In this document: positions 18,473 through 27,112 of the stretch, piece after piece
Layout: the number at the start of each line of letters is the position of its first letter
Position numbering within the stretch: the stretch's first letter is position 1
Assembly (NCBI RefSeq): GCF_029428875.1
Contig: NZ_JAJSOO010000001.1
Span: 1,922,001 to 1,986,000 of the forward strand
Reading direction: 5' to 3'
From: Streptomyces sp. JH34
GTDB taxonomy: Bacteria; Actinomycetota; Actinomycetes; Streptomycetales; Streptomycetaceae
DNA length: 64,000 nucleotides
Program-made: the position numbers and the translations under genes
The notes under the pieces: model-generated
Databases searched by the model: none
Told to the model about the DNA's origin: nothing
Seen by the model: the letters and a program-made list of their open reading frames with translations, nothing else

Positions 18473-19714
18473 TTACGGCTGCGTGGTCCTGGCCACGAAA
18501 GCGGCGAACTCCTCGTGGAAGCGGGGGAAGGTCTTCCGTACGCAGCCGGGGTCGTCGTAGCTCATGCCGGGCGTGCGGAGGCCGGCGACGGCGAAGGACA
18601 TCACGATGCGGTGGTCGCCGTGGGTGACGATCTCCGCGGGGTGCGGGGTGCCGGGGTGGATCTCGATCCAGTCGGGTCCGGTGTGCACGGTGATCCCCAT
18701 GTTCCGCAGGTTCTCCGCACAGGCCTCCAGCCGGTCGCACTCCTTCACCCGGGTGTTGGCGACGTCCTCGATGCGTACCGGCGAGGTGGCGTACGGGGCG
18801 ATCGCCGCGAGGGTCGGCATGGTGTCGGAGATGTCGCGCATGTTGACCGTCAGACCGGAGAGCCGGCCGGAGGACCGTACGGTCGTGGAGTCCGCGGTCG
18901 TCCGCACGTCCGCGCCCATGCGGCGCAGCACCTCGGTGAAGCGGAGGTCCCCCTGGAGGGCGCCCGTGCCGAGGCCGGGGACGGTGACCTCACGTCCGGT
19001 GAGCGCCGCCGCGGCGAAGAAGTAGCTCGCGGTGGACGCGTCGGGCTCGATCGCGTAGGTGGTGGCGCGGTAGCCGCCCGGGGGGACGCTGAAGGTGTTC
19101 CCCTCCCGGGCCACCTCGACGCCGAAGCCGCGCATCATCGCGAGGGTGATCTCGACGTACGGCGCCGAGACCAGCTCCGTCACCTCGATCCGCAGGCCCT
19201 CCGCGGTGAGCGGCCCGAGCATCAGCAGGGCCGTGAGGTACTGCGACGACTCCCCCGCGTCCAGGGTCAGTTCGCCGCCCTTGACGCCCGAGGCCTCGAT
19301 CGTCAGCGGGTGGTGGCCCTCCGCTCCTTCGTGGCGGAGGTCGACGCCCAGCTTGCGCAGGGCCCCGGTGAGGGGCGCGAGGGGGCGGCGGCGCATCTGC
19401 GCGGAGGCGTCGAAGCGGTACGTGCCGGACGCCGCGGCGGCGGCGAGCGTCGGCAGGAAGCGCGCGGTGGTGGCCCCGTCGCGGCAGTGGACCTCGGCGT
19501 CGGCGGCCGCGGGCCCCGAGGGGCGTCCCTCGATGTGCCACCGGTCCGGCTCCCGGCGGACCTCGTAGCCGAGGCGGGTCAGCCCCTCGGTGAACCCCTC
19601 GGTGTCGTCCGAGTGCAGGGGGCGCAGGAGGGTGGTGGTGCCGTCCGCCGCGGCCGCCAGGAACAGGGCGCGGGCGGTGACGGATTTGGAGCCGGGGATG
19701 TCGATGACGGTCAC
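18473..19714 (-). CDS. aroA: EPSP synthase family protein (AroA paralogue)
   Basis: 413-residue member of the 3-phosphoshikimate 1-carboxyvinyltransferase family, which joins shikimate 3-phosphate and PEP in aromatic biosynthesis. Active-site residues are present: K10 in PGSKSVTARA, the Asp in DISDTMPTLA, KECDRLEA (for KETDRL), DHRIVMSF and RKTFPRF. The start is GTG 19714. The N-terminus and the sequence LHSDDTEGFTEGLTRLGY differ from the main actinobacterial AroA as I remember it (GSKSVTNRALVLAAL), and no other aromatic-pathway gene is nearby, so I suspect a second copy. Enzymatic competence looks likely. Confidence 0.85.
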   Translation of the reverse strand: MTVIDIPGSKSVTARALFLAAAADGTTTLLRPLHSDDTEGFTEGLTRLGYEVRREPDRWHIEGRPSGPAAADAEVHCRDGATTARFLPTLAAAAASGTYRFDASAQMRRRPLAPLTGALRKLGVDLRHEGAEGHHPLTIEASGVKGGELTLDAGESSQYLTALLMLGPLTAEGLRIEVTELVSAPYVEITLAMMRGFGVEVAREGNTFSVPPGGYRATTYAIEPDASTASYFFAAAALTGREVTVPGLGTGALQGDLRFTEVLRRMGADVRTTADSTTVRSSGRLSGLTVNMRDISDTMPTLAAIAPYATSPVRIEDVANTRVKECDRLEACAENLRNMGITVHTGPDWIEIHPGTPHPAEIVTHGDHRIVMSFAVAGLRTPGMSYDDPGCVRKTFPRFHEEFAAFVARTTQP

Positions 19715-19744
19715 GGGCGCCCATTTTGCCCTGCGGTGGGCGTG

Positions 19745-19783
19745 CCCGCGGGGCGCGTCCAGGCAGTGGACGCGCCCCGCGGG
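19745..19783 (-). terminator. Terminator after the acyl-CoA dehydrogenase gene
   Basis: Perfect 16-bp stem: 19745-19760 with 19768-19783 (core CCGCGGGGCGCGTCC), 7-nt loop. It starts just before the dehydrogenase stop and ends about 30 bp upstream of the aroA-family GTG start. Confidence 0.7.
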
Positions 19784-19793
19784 GTGCCGGGAC

Positions 19794-21740
19794 TCAGCGG
19801 AGGGTGCGGTGGACGTCGTCCCCGGTGGCCGGGCCGGGGGTGGCGTCGGCGATCCAGGGGCCGTCGCCGCTGGGGTCGATGACACCCTCCTCCAGCCAGG
19901 TGTAGGTCCCGGAGAGCACCCCGTCCACGACGCGCTTGTCGATGTCGTCGGTGTTGGACCACAGCCGGTTGAAGAGTTCCTCCACCCGGATCCTGGCCTG
20001 CCGGCAGAACACGTCGGCGAGCTGGTACGCCTCGCGGCCGTGGTCGTCGTCGGCCCGCAGGTGCTCCGCCCGGACACAGGCGGCGCTCATGGCGAAGAGT
20101 TCGGCACCGATGTCGACGATCCGGCCGAGGAAGCCCTGCTTGGTCTCCATGCGGCCCTGCCAGCGGGACATCGCGTAGAAGGTCGAGCGGGCCAGCTTCC
20201 GCGAGGAGCGCTCGACGTACCGCAGGTGCGCGGAGAGGTCGGGGTGTCCCGGGACGCGGAACTCGGCGTAGGATCCGGGTAGTTGTCCGGGTCCGCTGAC
20301 GAGCTTGGGGAGCCAGCGCGCGTAGAAGCCGGCGGCGTTGGCACCCGCCTTCGCCTTGTCGGAGAGCGGCTTGTCGGGGTCGATGATGTCGCCGGCGACC
20401 TTGAGGTGGGCGTCGACGGCCTCACGGGCGATCAGCAGGTGCATGATCTCCGTGGACCCCTCGAAGATCCGGTTGATCCGCATGTCGCGGAGCATCTGCT
20501 CGGCGGGGACGGCGCGTTCGCCGCGGGCCGCGAGCGAGGCGGCGGTCTCGAAGCCGCGTCCGCCACGGATCTGGACGAGCTCGTCGGAGATCAACCAGCC
20601 CATCTCGGAGCCGTACAGCTTGGCGAGCGCGGCCTCGATGCGGATGTCGTTGCGACTCTCGTCGGCCATCTGCGAGGAGAGGTCCACGACCGCTTCGAGG
20701 GCGAAGGTGGTGGCGGCGATGAAGGAGATCTTCGCGCCGACCGCCTCGTGGCGGGCGACCGCCCTGCCCCACTGCTCGCGGACCGCCGTCCATTCACGGG
20801 CGATCTTCAGGGACCACTTGCCCACACCGACGCACATGGCGGGCAGCGAGAGCCGTCCCGTGTTGAGCGTGGTGAGGGCGATCTTGAGGCCGGCGCCCTC
20901 GGGACCGATCCGGTTCGCCGCGGGGACGCGGACCTGGTGGAAGCGGGTCACGCCGTTCTCGATGCCGCGCAGGCCCATGAAGGCGTTGCGGTGCTCCACG
21001 GTGATGCCCGGGGAGTCGGCCTCGACGACGAAGGCGGTGATGCCGCCCTTGTGGCCCTCGGACTGCGGCACACGCGCCATGACCACGAGCAGGTCGGCGA
21101 CGACTCCGTTGGTCGTCCAGAGCTTCACGCCGTCCAGGACGTAGTCGTCGCCCTCCGGGACGGCCGTGGTCGCGAGCCGGGCCGGGTCGGAGCCGACGTC
21201 GGGTTCGGTGAGGAGGAAGGCGGAGATGTCGGTCCGCGCGAGGCGGGGCAGGAAGGCGTCCTTCTGCTCCTGGGTGCCGAACATCTTCAGCGGCTGCGGT
21301 ACGCCGATGGACTGGTGGGCGGAGAGCAGCGCGCCGATCGAGGGGTTCGCCGAACCGGCCAGCGCGAGGGCCTTGTTGTAGTAGACCTGGGTCAGGCCCA
21401 GGCCTCCGTACTTGGTCTCGATCTTCATGCCGAGGGCGCCGAGTTCCTTGAGGCCGTCGATCACCTCGTCGGGGATCCGGGCCTCACGCTCGATGAGGGC
21501 GCCGTCGACCCTGGTCTCGCAGAATTCGCGCAGCCGGGCGAGGAAGGCCTCGCCGCGCCGCACGTCGTCCGGGGCGGGCTGGGGGTGGGGGTGGATCAGG
21601 TCCAGCCGGAAGCGTCCGAGGAAGAGTTCCTTGGCGAAACTCGGCTTGCGCCAGTCCTGTTCACGTGCGGCCTCGGCCACCTGCCGCGCTTCGCGCTCGG
21701 TGACCTTGGGGGCCTGGGGGATGTCGGATGGGGCGGACAT
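19794..21740 (-). CDS. Acyl-CoA dehydrogenase, large (VLCAD/ACAD9-like) type
   Basis: FAD enzyme that oxidises acyl-CoA to the 2-enoyl-CoA. At 648 residues it is about 250 residues longer than ordinary acyl-CoA dehydrogenases, with a C-terminal helical extension like those of very-long-chain enzymes. Motifs: FAD-binding LLTEPDVGSD and LDGVKLWTTNG, and INRIFEGSTEIMHLL containing the glutamate of the FEGSTEI motif. It starts at ATG 21740 and forms a single-gene unit bounded by a terminator. Chain-length preference is inferred from architecture only. Confidence 0.88.
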   Translation of the reverse strand: MSAPSDIPQAPKVTEREARQVAEAAREQDWRKPSFAKELFLGRFRLDLIHPHPQPAPDDVRRGEAFLARLREFCETRVDGALIEREARIPDEVIDGLKELGALGMKIETKYGGLGLTQVYYNKALALAGSANPSIGALLSAHQSIGVPQPLKMFGTQEQKDAFLPRLARTDISAFLLTEPDVGSDPARLATTAVPEGDDYVLDGVKLWTTNGVVADLLVVMARVPQSEGHKGGITAFVVEADSPGITVEHRNAFMGLRGIENGVTRFHQVRVPAANRIGPEGAGLKIALTTLNTGRLSLPAMCVGVGKWSLKIAREWTAVREQWGRAVARHEAVGAKISFIAATTFALEAVVDLSSQMADESRNDIRIEAALAKLYGSEMGWLISDELVQIRGGRGFETAASLAARGERAVPAEQMLRDMRINRIFEGSTEIMHLLIAREAVDAHLKVAGDIIDPDKPLSDKAKAGANAAGFYARWLPKLVSGPGQLPGSYAEFRVPGHPDLSAHLRYVERSSRKLARSTFYAMSRWQGRMETKQGFLGRIVDIGAELFAMSAACVRAEHLRADDDHGREAYQLADVFCRQARIRVEELFNRLWSNTDDIDKRVVDGVLSGTYTWLEEGVIDPSGDGPWIADATPGPATGDDVHRTLR

Positions 21741-22117
21741 GAGGAGCTCACCTCGCCGCGAGTCGGGATATGGGTCGGGCCGTACGCGTGCCGATCGGTG
21801 TCACTTGTCCGTATCTACCCGATCTACGCCACCCCCACCACCCTGCGCGGGGCTCCCGGTGGCGTGCGGAAGCGGCCGGGACCCCCGCACAGCGGCCCCG
21901 CACAGCCGGGGCGGTGAGGACTCGCGCCGTTCAAGGTCCGCTGACCCGACTCGGCTGCTCGGGCTACCCCGGCCCACCTGCACCGACCGGCGGACAGCGG
22001 GGCAGTCCGGGTGACGGATCATGCCCCTGGCGCTGCCCTCCCGTCCCTTTCGGCCGGACGGGAGGCGTGGCAGCGTGGCTCGCCGGAGACGGCGAGTCGC
22101 ACGGATCGAGGAACGCA
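21741..22117. other. 377-bp divergent intergenic region
   Basis: Separates the acyl-CoA dehydrogenase gene (minus) from the DUF4157 gene (plus) and must hold both promoters. No coding frame with a plausible start, no strong inverted repeat and no recognisable operator was found. TTGTCC near 21806 is a possible -35 element for the plus strand but lacks a good -10 partner. GAGG at 22108-22111 is the likely ribosome-binding site for the gene at 22118. Confidence 0.5.
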
Positions 22118-23674
22118 ATGCACGCACAGGAGCCGAAACGGCCGTCGGGAGGCAGCCGGCAGCAGACGCCGGTGCGGCGCCCGCAGACCACCGGCCCGCT
22201 GCTGGGCTCACCGGCCGCCGCCTCCGGGGCCGAGACACTGCTCGCCCTGCAGCGCAGCGCGGGTAACGCGGCCGTCCTCCGGGCGATGGAGCGGGAGCGC
22301 CACGAACACGGTCCTGGCTGCGGCCACCGGGAGGGGCCTGGGGCACCGGTGCAGAGGTCGGCCGTCCACGAGGTTCTGCGGGGAGCCGGCAGCCCCCTGG
22401 CGGCCCCGCTGCGCCAGGAGATGGAATCACGGCTCGGCCAGGACTTCTCCGATGTACGGGTGCATCGGGGCGCGGCCGCGCAGCGTTCCGCCGGGGAGAT
22501 CGGCGCGCGCGCCTACACCTCGGGCCATCACGTGGTTCTCGGCGCGGGCGGTGGCGACAAGCACACCCTGGCGCACGAGTTGACGCACGTGATCCAGCAG
22601 CGGCAGGGGCCGGTGGCCGGCACGGACGACGGCGGGGGGCTGCGGATGTCGGATCCCGGCGACCGCTTCGAGCGGGAGGCCGAGGCGAACGCGACCCGGG
22701 TGATGGCTCAGGCGCCGCCCATGGCCGCCGAGGCGGCACCCGAGCCGCCGGCCGGCACCGGGGCGGAGACGCTGCCCGTCCAGCGGGCTCCGCAGGTGCA
22801 ACGGGCCGAAGAGGACGAGGAACAGGGCACGCCGCGCTACCGGCAGACGAACCCGAGCAAGACGGGGACCCGGCCGGCGAACCTGCGCACCCTGGACCGG
22901 ATGGCGCGGGAGGCACACGCACCGAACGCGAGGAAGACACCGCACGTGGCGGTCACGAACGTGCCGGACACAGGGCTGCGGTACTCGTCCAACTCCGGTC
23001 TGAAGAAGCTGTCCGAGGAGAAGCAGCAGGCGGGGCTCGCTTCTGTCGGGGCCGCCCTGGACCATGACGCGCCGCTGTCGGAGGATCCCCGCCGCCGCAA
23101 GGACCAACTCAAGCTACGGGCGACGCTTTCCGGGGACTACGAGGGTGTGCACAGGGACGACCCGGATCTCCCGGCCACCGCGCGAGCGCTGCGGTCGTCG
23201 GTGGGCACGTGGACCTGCAACGCGGAGCACTCCAAGAAGGACGCCTCCGTCCACGGCGAGATGACCCTGCTCGGCGAGCAGATCGCGTCCTGGGAGGGGA
23301 ATCCGTGGCCGCTGGGCAAAGGCAAGATCAAGGAAGTGCACATGGGCGGCGTGAAGAAGGCGTGCGGCGCCTGCCAGATGACGTTCAGCGCGGTCAACGC
23401 CACGCTCGGAGCGGAGTACGGCTACCGCGTGGTCCCGTCCGGGTCGCACGGTGAGATGTTCAGGTGGCGGGCACCCGAGTGGCTGGAGGGCGCCGTGTTC
23501 CAGCAGGTCGGGGCCGCCGCCGGGCCCCGCGACTACGAGTTCCGGAACCGGATCCTGGAGCAGACCGCGGCAGGCAGGAAGAAGGCGGAGGCGGAGCAGG
23601 GAGCCGGCCAGACCCGCATGACGAGCGCCCAGCACCTCCCGTCCGACTCCGAGTCGGACTGGGAGCGGGCGTAG
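22118..23674 (+). CDS. DUF4157 protein with C-terminal deaminase-like toxin domain (eCIS-effector-like)
   Basis: 518-residue protein with three parts. Residues about 1-60 are disordered and end in LLALQRSAGNAAVL, a motif common before DUF4157. Residues about 85-195 are the DUF4157 putative metallopeptidase: SRLGQDFSDVRVHRG, the zinc motif HELTH at 153-157, and FEREAEANA with a possible third ligand. After an acidic linker (about 200-250), residues about 255-470 end with a deaminase signature: VHGEMTLLGE (H379, E381) and KACGACQMTF (C416, C419). DUF4157 proteins are frequent cargo of extracellular contractile injection systems; a deaminase payload would be a toxin. The length, lack of signal peptide and lone position fit such cargo, but no injection-system gene is in the window. 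The start ATG 22118 has GAGG upstream; the longer frame is not family-like. Confidence 0.75.
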   Translation: MHAQEPKRPSGGSRQQTPVRRPQTTGPLLGSPAAASGAETLLALQRSAGNAAVLRAMERERHEHGPGCGHREGPGAPVQRSAVHEVLRGAGSPLAAPLRQEMESRLGQDFSDVRVHRGAAAQRSAGEIGARAYTSGHHVVLGAGGGDKHTLAHELTHVIQQRQGPVAGTDDGGGLRMSDPGDRFEREAEANATRVMAQAPPMAAEAAPEPPAGTGAETLPVQRAPQVQRAEEDEEQGTPRYRQTNPSKTGTRPANLRTLDRMAREAHAPNARKTPHVAVTNVPDTGLRYSSNSGLKKLSEEKQQAGLASVGAALDHDAPLSEDPRRRKDQLKLRATLSGDYEGVHRDDPDLPATARALRSSVGTWTCNAEHSKKDASVHGEMTLLGEQIASWEGNPWPLGKGKIKEVHMGGVKKACGACQMTFSAVNATLGAEYGYRVVPSGSHGEMFRWRAPEWLEGAVFQQVGAAAGPRDYEFRNRILEQTAAGRKKAEAEQGAGQTRMTSAQHLPSDSESDWERA

Positions 23675-23731
23675 GGGCGACGGGCCTGCCCGTGGCGGCC
23701 GCCGGCCTCCGGGCACGACGGACCGGACACG

Positions 23732-23774
23732 CCGGACGGCCTGAGCCCCCGCACAGCGGGCTCAGACCGTCCGG
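23732..23774. terminator. Bidirectional terminator between convergent genes
   Basis: Outer arms CCGGACGG / ACCGTCCGG and inner arms CTGAGCCC (23741-23748) / GGGCTCAG (23758-23765) form a 16-17 bp stem with one bulge and a 9-nt loop, between the DUF4157 gene and the aldehyde dehydrogenase gene. Confidence 0.7.
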
Positions 23775-23788
23775 CGCCGTGGACCTGG

Positions 23789-25234
23789 CTACAGGGCCAG
23801 GCCGGTGAGGACCAGGACGCGCTCGTAGGTGTAGTCGTCCATGGCGTAGCGCACGCCCTCGCGGCCCACTCCGGACTCCTTGGCACCGCCGTACGGCATC
23901 TGGTCGGCGCGGTAGGAGGGCACGTCGCCGATGACCACGCCGCCCACCTCCAGCGCGCGGTGGGCGCGGAAGGCGGTCTGCAGGTCGTGGGTGAAGACGC
24001 CCGCCTGGAGGCCGTACCTGGAGTCGTTGACGGCGGCGAAGGCCTCGGCCTCGCCGTGCGTCTTCCGGACGTACAGGACCGGGCCGAAGACCTCCTCGCA
24101 GGCGATCGTCGTGCCGTCGGGGAGGTCGGCGAGGACCGTCGGGGCGTAGGTGGCGCCGTCGCGCTTGCCACCGGTCAGCAGGGTGGCGCCGGCGGTGACG
24201 GCCTCGTCGACCCACGACTCGACCCGGCGGGCGGCGTCCTCGCTGACGAGCGGGCCGACGTCGGTGGCCGCGTCGGAGGGGTCGCCGGTCACCAGGGCCT
24301 CGACGGCCGCGACGATCTTCGGGACGAGCCGGTCGTGGACGGTGGCGTCGACGATGACGCGCTGCACCGAGATGCAGGACTGGCCGCCCTGGTAGTTGGA
24401 GAAGGTCGCGATGCGGGTCGCGGCCCGGTCCAGGTCCTCCTCGGAGGACCAGTCGCCGAGCACGACCGCCGCTCCGTTGCCGCCGAGCTCCAGGGTGCAG
24501 TGCTTGCGCGGCACCGACTCCATGATCGCGTAGCCGACGGGGCCGGAGCCGGTGAAGGAGATCACCGGCAGCCGCTCGTCCTGGACCAGGGCGGGCATCC
24601 TGTCGTTGGGCACGGTCAGCACGGACCAGGAGCCGGCCGGCAGGTCCGTCTCGGCCAGCAGCTCGCCCAGGATCAGGGACGAGACCGGGGTGGCCGGGGC
24701 GGGCTTGAGGATGATCGGAGCGCCGACGGCGATGGCCGGGGCGACCTTGTGGGCGCTGAGGTTGAGCGGGAAGTTGAAGGGCGCGATGCCGAGGACCGGC
24801 CCGCGCGGGAAGCGCCGGGTCAGGGCGAGGCGGCCGGTCCCGCCCGCGTCGGTGTCCAGCCGCTGGGCGTCGCCGCCGTTGAAGCGGCGGGCCTCCTCGG
24901 CGGCGAACCGGAAGACGGAGACGGCCCGGCCGACCTCACCGCGGGCCCACTTGATCGGCTTGCCGTTCTCGGCGGAGATCAGCTGGGCGATCTCCTCGGT
25001 GCGCTCGGTGAGGCGGCGCACGACGTGGTCGAGCGCGGCGGCCCGTACGTGCGCCGGGGTCGCTGCGAACTCCTCGCGCACGGCGTACGCGGCGGCGACG
25101 GCCTCCTCGACCTGGGCGTCGGTGGGCACGGAGACCGTACCGACGAGACGTCCGTCCCAGGGGTTGGTGACGTCGAAGCTGTCCTCGCCGGTGGCCTGGC
25201 GGCCGGCCAGCCAGAAGGCGTGGGTGGAAGTCAT
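23789..25234 (-). CDS. NAD(P)-dependent aldehyde dehydrogenase, next to a PucR-type regulator
   Basis: 481-residue aldehyde dehydrogenase oxidising an aldehyde to its acid through a cysteine thioester. The catalytic E249 (LELGGNGA) and C287 (NYQGGQSCISVQR) are present, with APFNFPLNL and ILKPAPATP in the cofactor site. The QGGQSC context (not GQxC-T-A) is nearer to lactaldehyde/glyceraldehyde-phosphate-type enzymes than to the two other aldehyde dehydrogenases in this window. Start ATG 25234. It is preceded by a PucR-family regulator gene on the same strand, and gabT lies 4 kb away, so a role in amine or polyamine catabolism is plausible but the substrate is unproven. Confidence 0.88.
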   Translation of the reverse strand: MTSTHAFWLAGRQATGEDSFDVTNPWDGRLVGTVSVPTDAQVEEAVAAAYAVREEFAATPAHVRAAALDHVVRRLTERTEEIAQLISAENGKPIKWARGEVGRAVSVFRFAAEEARRFNGGDAQRLDTDAGGTGRLALTRRFPRGPVLGIAPFNFPLNLSAHKVAPAIAVGAPIILKPAPATPVSSLILGELLAETDLPAGSWSVLTVPNDRMPALVQDERLPVISFTGSGPVGYAIMESVPRKHCTLELGGNGAAVVLGDWSSEEDLDRAATRIATFSNYQGGQSCISVQRVIVDATVHDRLVPKIVAAVEALVTGDPSDAATDVGPLVSEDAARRVESWVDEAVTAGATLLTGGKRDGATYAPTVLADLPDGTTIACEEVFGPVLYVRKTHGEAEAFAAVNDSRYGLQAGVFTHDLQTAFRAHRALEVGGVVIGDVPSYRADQMPYGGAKESGVGREGVRYAMDDYTYERVLVLTGLAL

Positions 25235-25389
25235 GGCGGTTCCGGCCCTTCGGGGGTGGTGAACGACGATCGCCGGGCGCCGCGAGGGTGCCCTTCGGCC
25301 CCACCGTAGGGCGGCCCGGCACGGATGAGGCTTGTCCGCCGTGGAGTGGAGCACGGGCCGGGTGCGCCGGTTTGTCGTAGCCGGGCGGG

Positions 25390-26967
25390 CTACTGCCCGC
25401 CCGAGGAGGCGGACGTGGTCTTCAGGGCGAGCCACAGCTCCATCCGGACGTCCGGGTCGTCCAGCGAACGGCCCAGGATCTCCTCCACCCGTCGCATCCG
25501 GTAGCGCAGGGTGTGGCGGTGGACTCCCAGGTCGGCGGCGGCCGCGTCCCACTGGCCGTGCCGGGAGAGCCAGGCGCGCAGGGAGTCCACGAGATCGCCG
25601 CGGCCCTTCGCGTCGTGTTCCCGCAGCGGCCGCAGCATTCCGTCGGCGAACGCCCGTACGGCGTCGTCGGCGAGGAGCGGCAGGACGGATCCGGCGGCGA
25701 GCTCCTCGTGCTCGACCATGGCTCTGCCCCGGCGGCGGGCGACCGAGAGCGCCTGCTCGGCCTGCTTGTACGCGGCGGATACGGCGATGGGGCCGCAGGG
25801 GGCGGACATGCCGACGACCACGCCGGCGTCGTCGGGGCCCGGCTCGCGCACCGGCCGGTCGTCCACGGCCCTGGCGTGGGCCGTGCAGGCCGCGACGGCG
25901 GCGCCGCCGTCGGCGGCCAGGACCACCAGGCGCTCGCCCTCGGGGACCATCAGCAGGGTCTCGCCGGACCGGGAAGCGGCGGCCTCCATCACCTCCGCCG
26001 GCAAGTCCGTCCCGGAGGGGGCCGGCGCCTCGGCGATCAGCAGCCGGAAGGGGGCGTCGAGCAGTCCGCCGTACAGGTCCCCCGCGACGGCCCGGGCGTG
26101 GTCGGACTCCCCCGCCAGCAGCATCCTCAGGACCGCGGCGCCCAGGCGCTGCTCCGCTCCCTGGAGCGCCCGGGAACGGGCCGTGGTCAGGGTGAGCAGG
26201 GCGACCGCGGAGTGCACCGCGTAGCGCTCGGCCGTGCCGAGCGCCGCCCCCGTGCCGACCGCGAGCGCGCCCCGGTTCCGGCGGCCGGCGCCCAGGGACT
26301 GCAGTTCGACCCGGTCGTCGCTCTCGCTGTCGCCGACGACCACGCTGGCCGGGGCCGGGCGGTCCCGCAGCCGCTCCACCTCGGGGGTCAGCCGGGCGGC
26401 TCGGCGCGCCGCCCAGTCGGGCGCCGCGGCGACGACGGCGCCGGCGGAGTCGTACAGCGCGGCCCATCCGTCGACGTTCGCGGCGAGGCGGGTGAGCAGG
26501 TCCGCGGGGCCGTCCCCGGCGACCGCGGCCCGGGTCAGTTCCCGCTGGGCCTCGAATCCGGCCGTGACCGAGCGGTACTGGTCCGCGGCGATCGCCCCGG
26601 ACACCGCCTTGCTGATGGCCAGGAACGGCGTGAGCCGGGGCACCTCCAGGAGCGGCAGCCCGGCCTCCTCGGCGGCGTCGACGAGAGCCGGCGGGATCTC
26701 CTCGTAGGTGACGCCCACACCGAAGCCGATCCCCGCGACCCCGGCGCCGGCCAGCCGCTGGACGTACCGGCGCATCGTCTCCGGGTCCCGGGCGTCGAGG
26801 TTGGTCGCGGTCACGAGGAGCAGTTCCCCGCCCTCCATGTACTGCACCGGGTCGGCCAGCTCACTGGCGTGCGCCCACCGCACGGGCGTGCCGAGCCGGT
26901 CGGCGCCCGCCCGGACGGTGAGCTTGAGCGCAGAGTGCTGGACGAGCGAGGCGAGAGTGGGTGGCAT
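25390..26967 (-). CDS. PucR-family transcriptional regulator
   Basis: 525-residue regulator with the PucR architecture: an N-terminal PucR domain (about 1-125, containing ELLLVTATNL and GIGFGVGVTYEEIP), a central region resembling a GGDEF-like/sensor segment, and a C-terminal helix-turn-helix (DAAAADLGVHRHTLRYRMRRVEEILG) near 465-495. PucR proteins act as activators or repressors of purine, amine or proline catabolic genes. It is 155 bp upstream of the aldehyde dehydrogenase gene on the same strand and is its obvious candidate regulator. An unusual tandem repeat lies directly upstream of its start. Confidence 0.9.
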   Translation of the reverse strand: MPPTLASLVQHSALKLTVRAGADRLGTPVRWAHASELADPVQYMEGGELLLVTATNLDARDPETMRRYVQRLAGAGVAGIGFGVGVTYEEIPPALVDAAEEAGLPLLEVPRLTPFLAISKAVSGAIAADQYRSVTAGFEAQRELTRAAVAGDGPADLLTRLAANVDGWAALYDSAGAVVAAAPDWAARRAARLTPEVERLRDRPAPASVVVGDSESDDRVELQSLGAGRRNRGALAVGTGAALGTAERYAVHSAVALLTLTTARSRALQGAEQRLGAAVLRMLLAGESDHARAVAGDLYGGLLDAPFRLLIAEAPAPSGTDLPAEVMEAAASRSGETLLMVPEGERLVVLAADGGAAVAACTAHARAVDDRPVREPGPDDAGVVVGMSAPCGPIAVSAAYKQAEQALSVARRRGRAMVEHEELAAGSVLPLLADDAVRAFADGMLRPLREHDAKGRGDLVDSLRAWLSRHGQWDAAAADLGVHRHTLRYRMRRVEEILGRSLDDPDVRMELWLALKTTSASSGGQ

Positions 26968-26971
26968 GGGA

Positions 26972-27078
26972 CCGCCGGACCTCTGGGAGTCGATGGCGCC
27001 GCCCGTGCGGACGGCTCGATTGGACCGCCCCGCGCGGACGGCTCGAATGCGCCGCCCCGTACAGACGACCGGGTTCGA
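26972..27078. repeat. Four degenerate 27-bp tandem repeats upstream of the pucR-type gene
   Basis: Units begin with CCGCC at 26972, 26999, 27025 and 27052 and are 27, 26, 27 and 27 bp long. The two middle copies share CCGCC-CCG-GCGGACGGCTCGA with few differences; the outer ones are more diverged. The array fills the space between the regulator start (26967) and the end of the upstream gene (27113), so it lies in the leader or promoter of the regulator gene. Confidence 0.6.
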
Positions 27079-27112
27079 TTCTGCCAGGGCGGCAGGGTCC
27101 CCGTAACCTCGC

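Noticed and set aside
22118..23674. A complete local contractile injection system around the DUF4157 gene
   Set aside because: The neighbours are an acyl-CoA dehydrogenase and an aldehyde dehydrogenase; no sheath, tube, baseplate or AAA-ATPase gene is in the window, so the gene is treated as an orphan.
23675..23788. An immunity gene downstream of the deaminase protein
   Set aside because: The gap is only 114 bp and is mostly the bidirectional terminator; no small open frame fits.
27061..27110. GGTTCGATTC at about 27072 looked like the T-loop of a tRNA
   Set aside because: Flanking bases do not form a T-stem or acceptor stem, and the segment belongs to the degenerate repeat upstream of the PucR-type gene.
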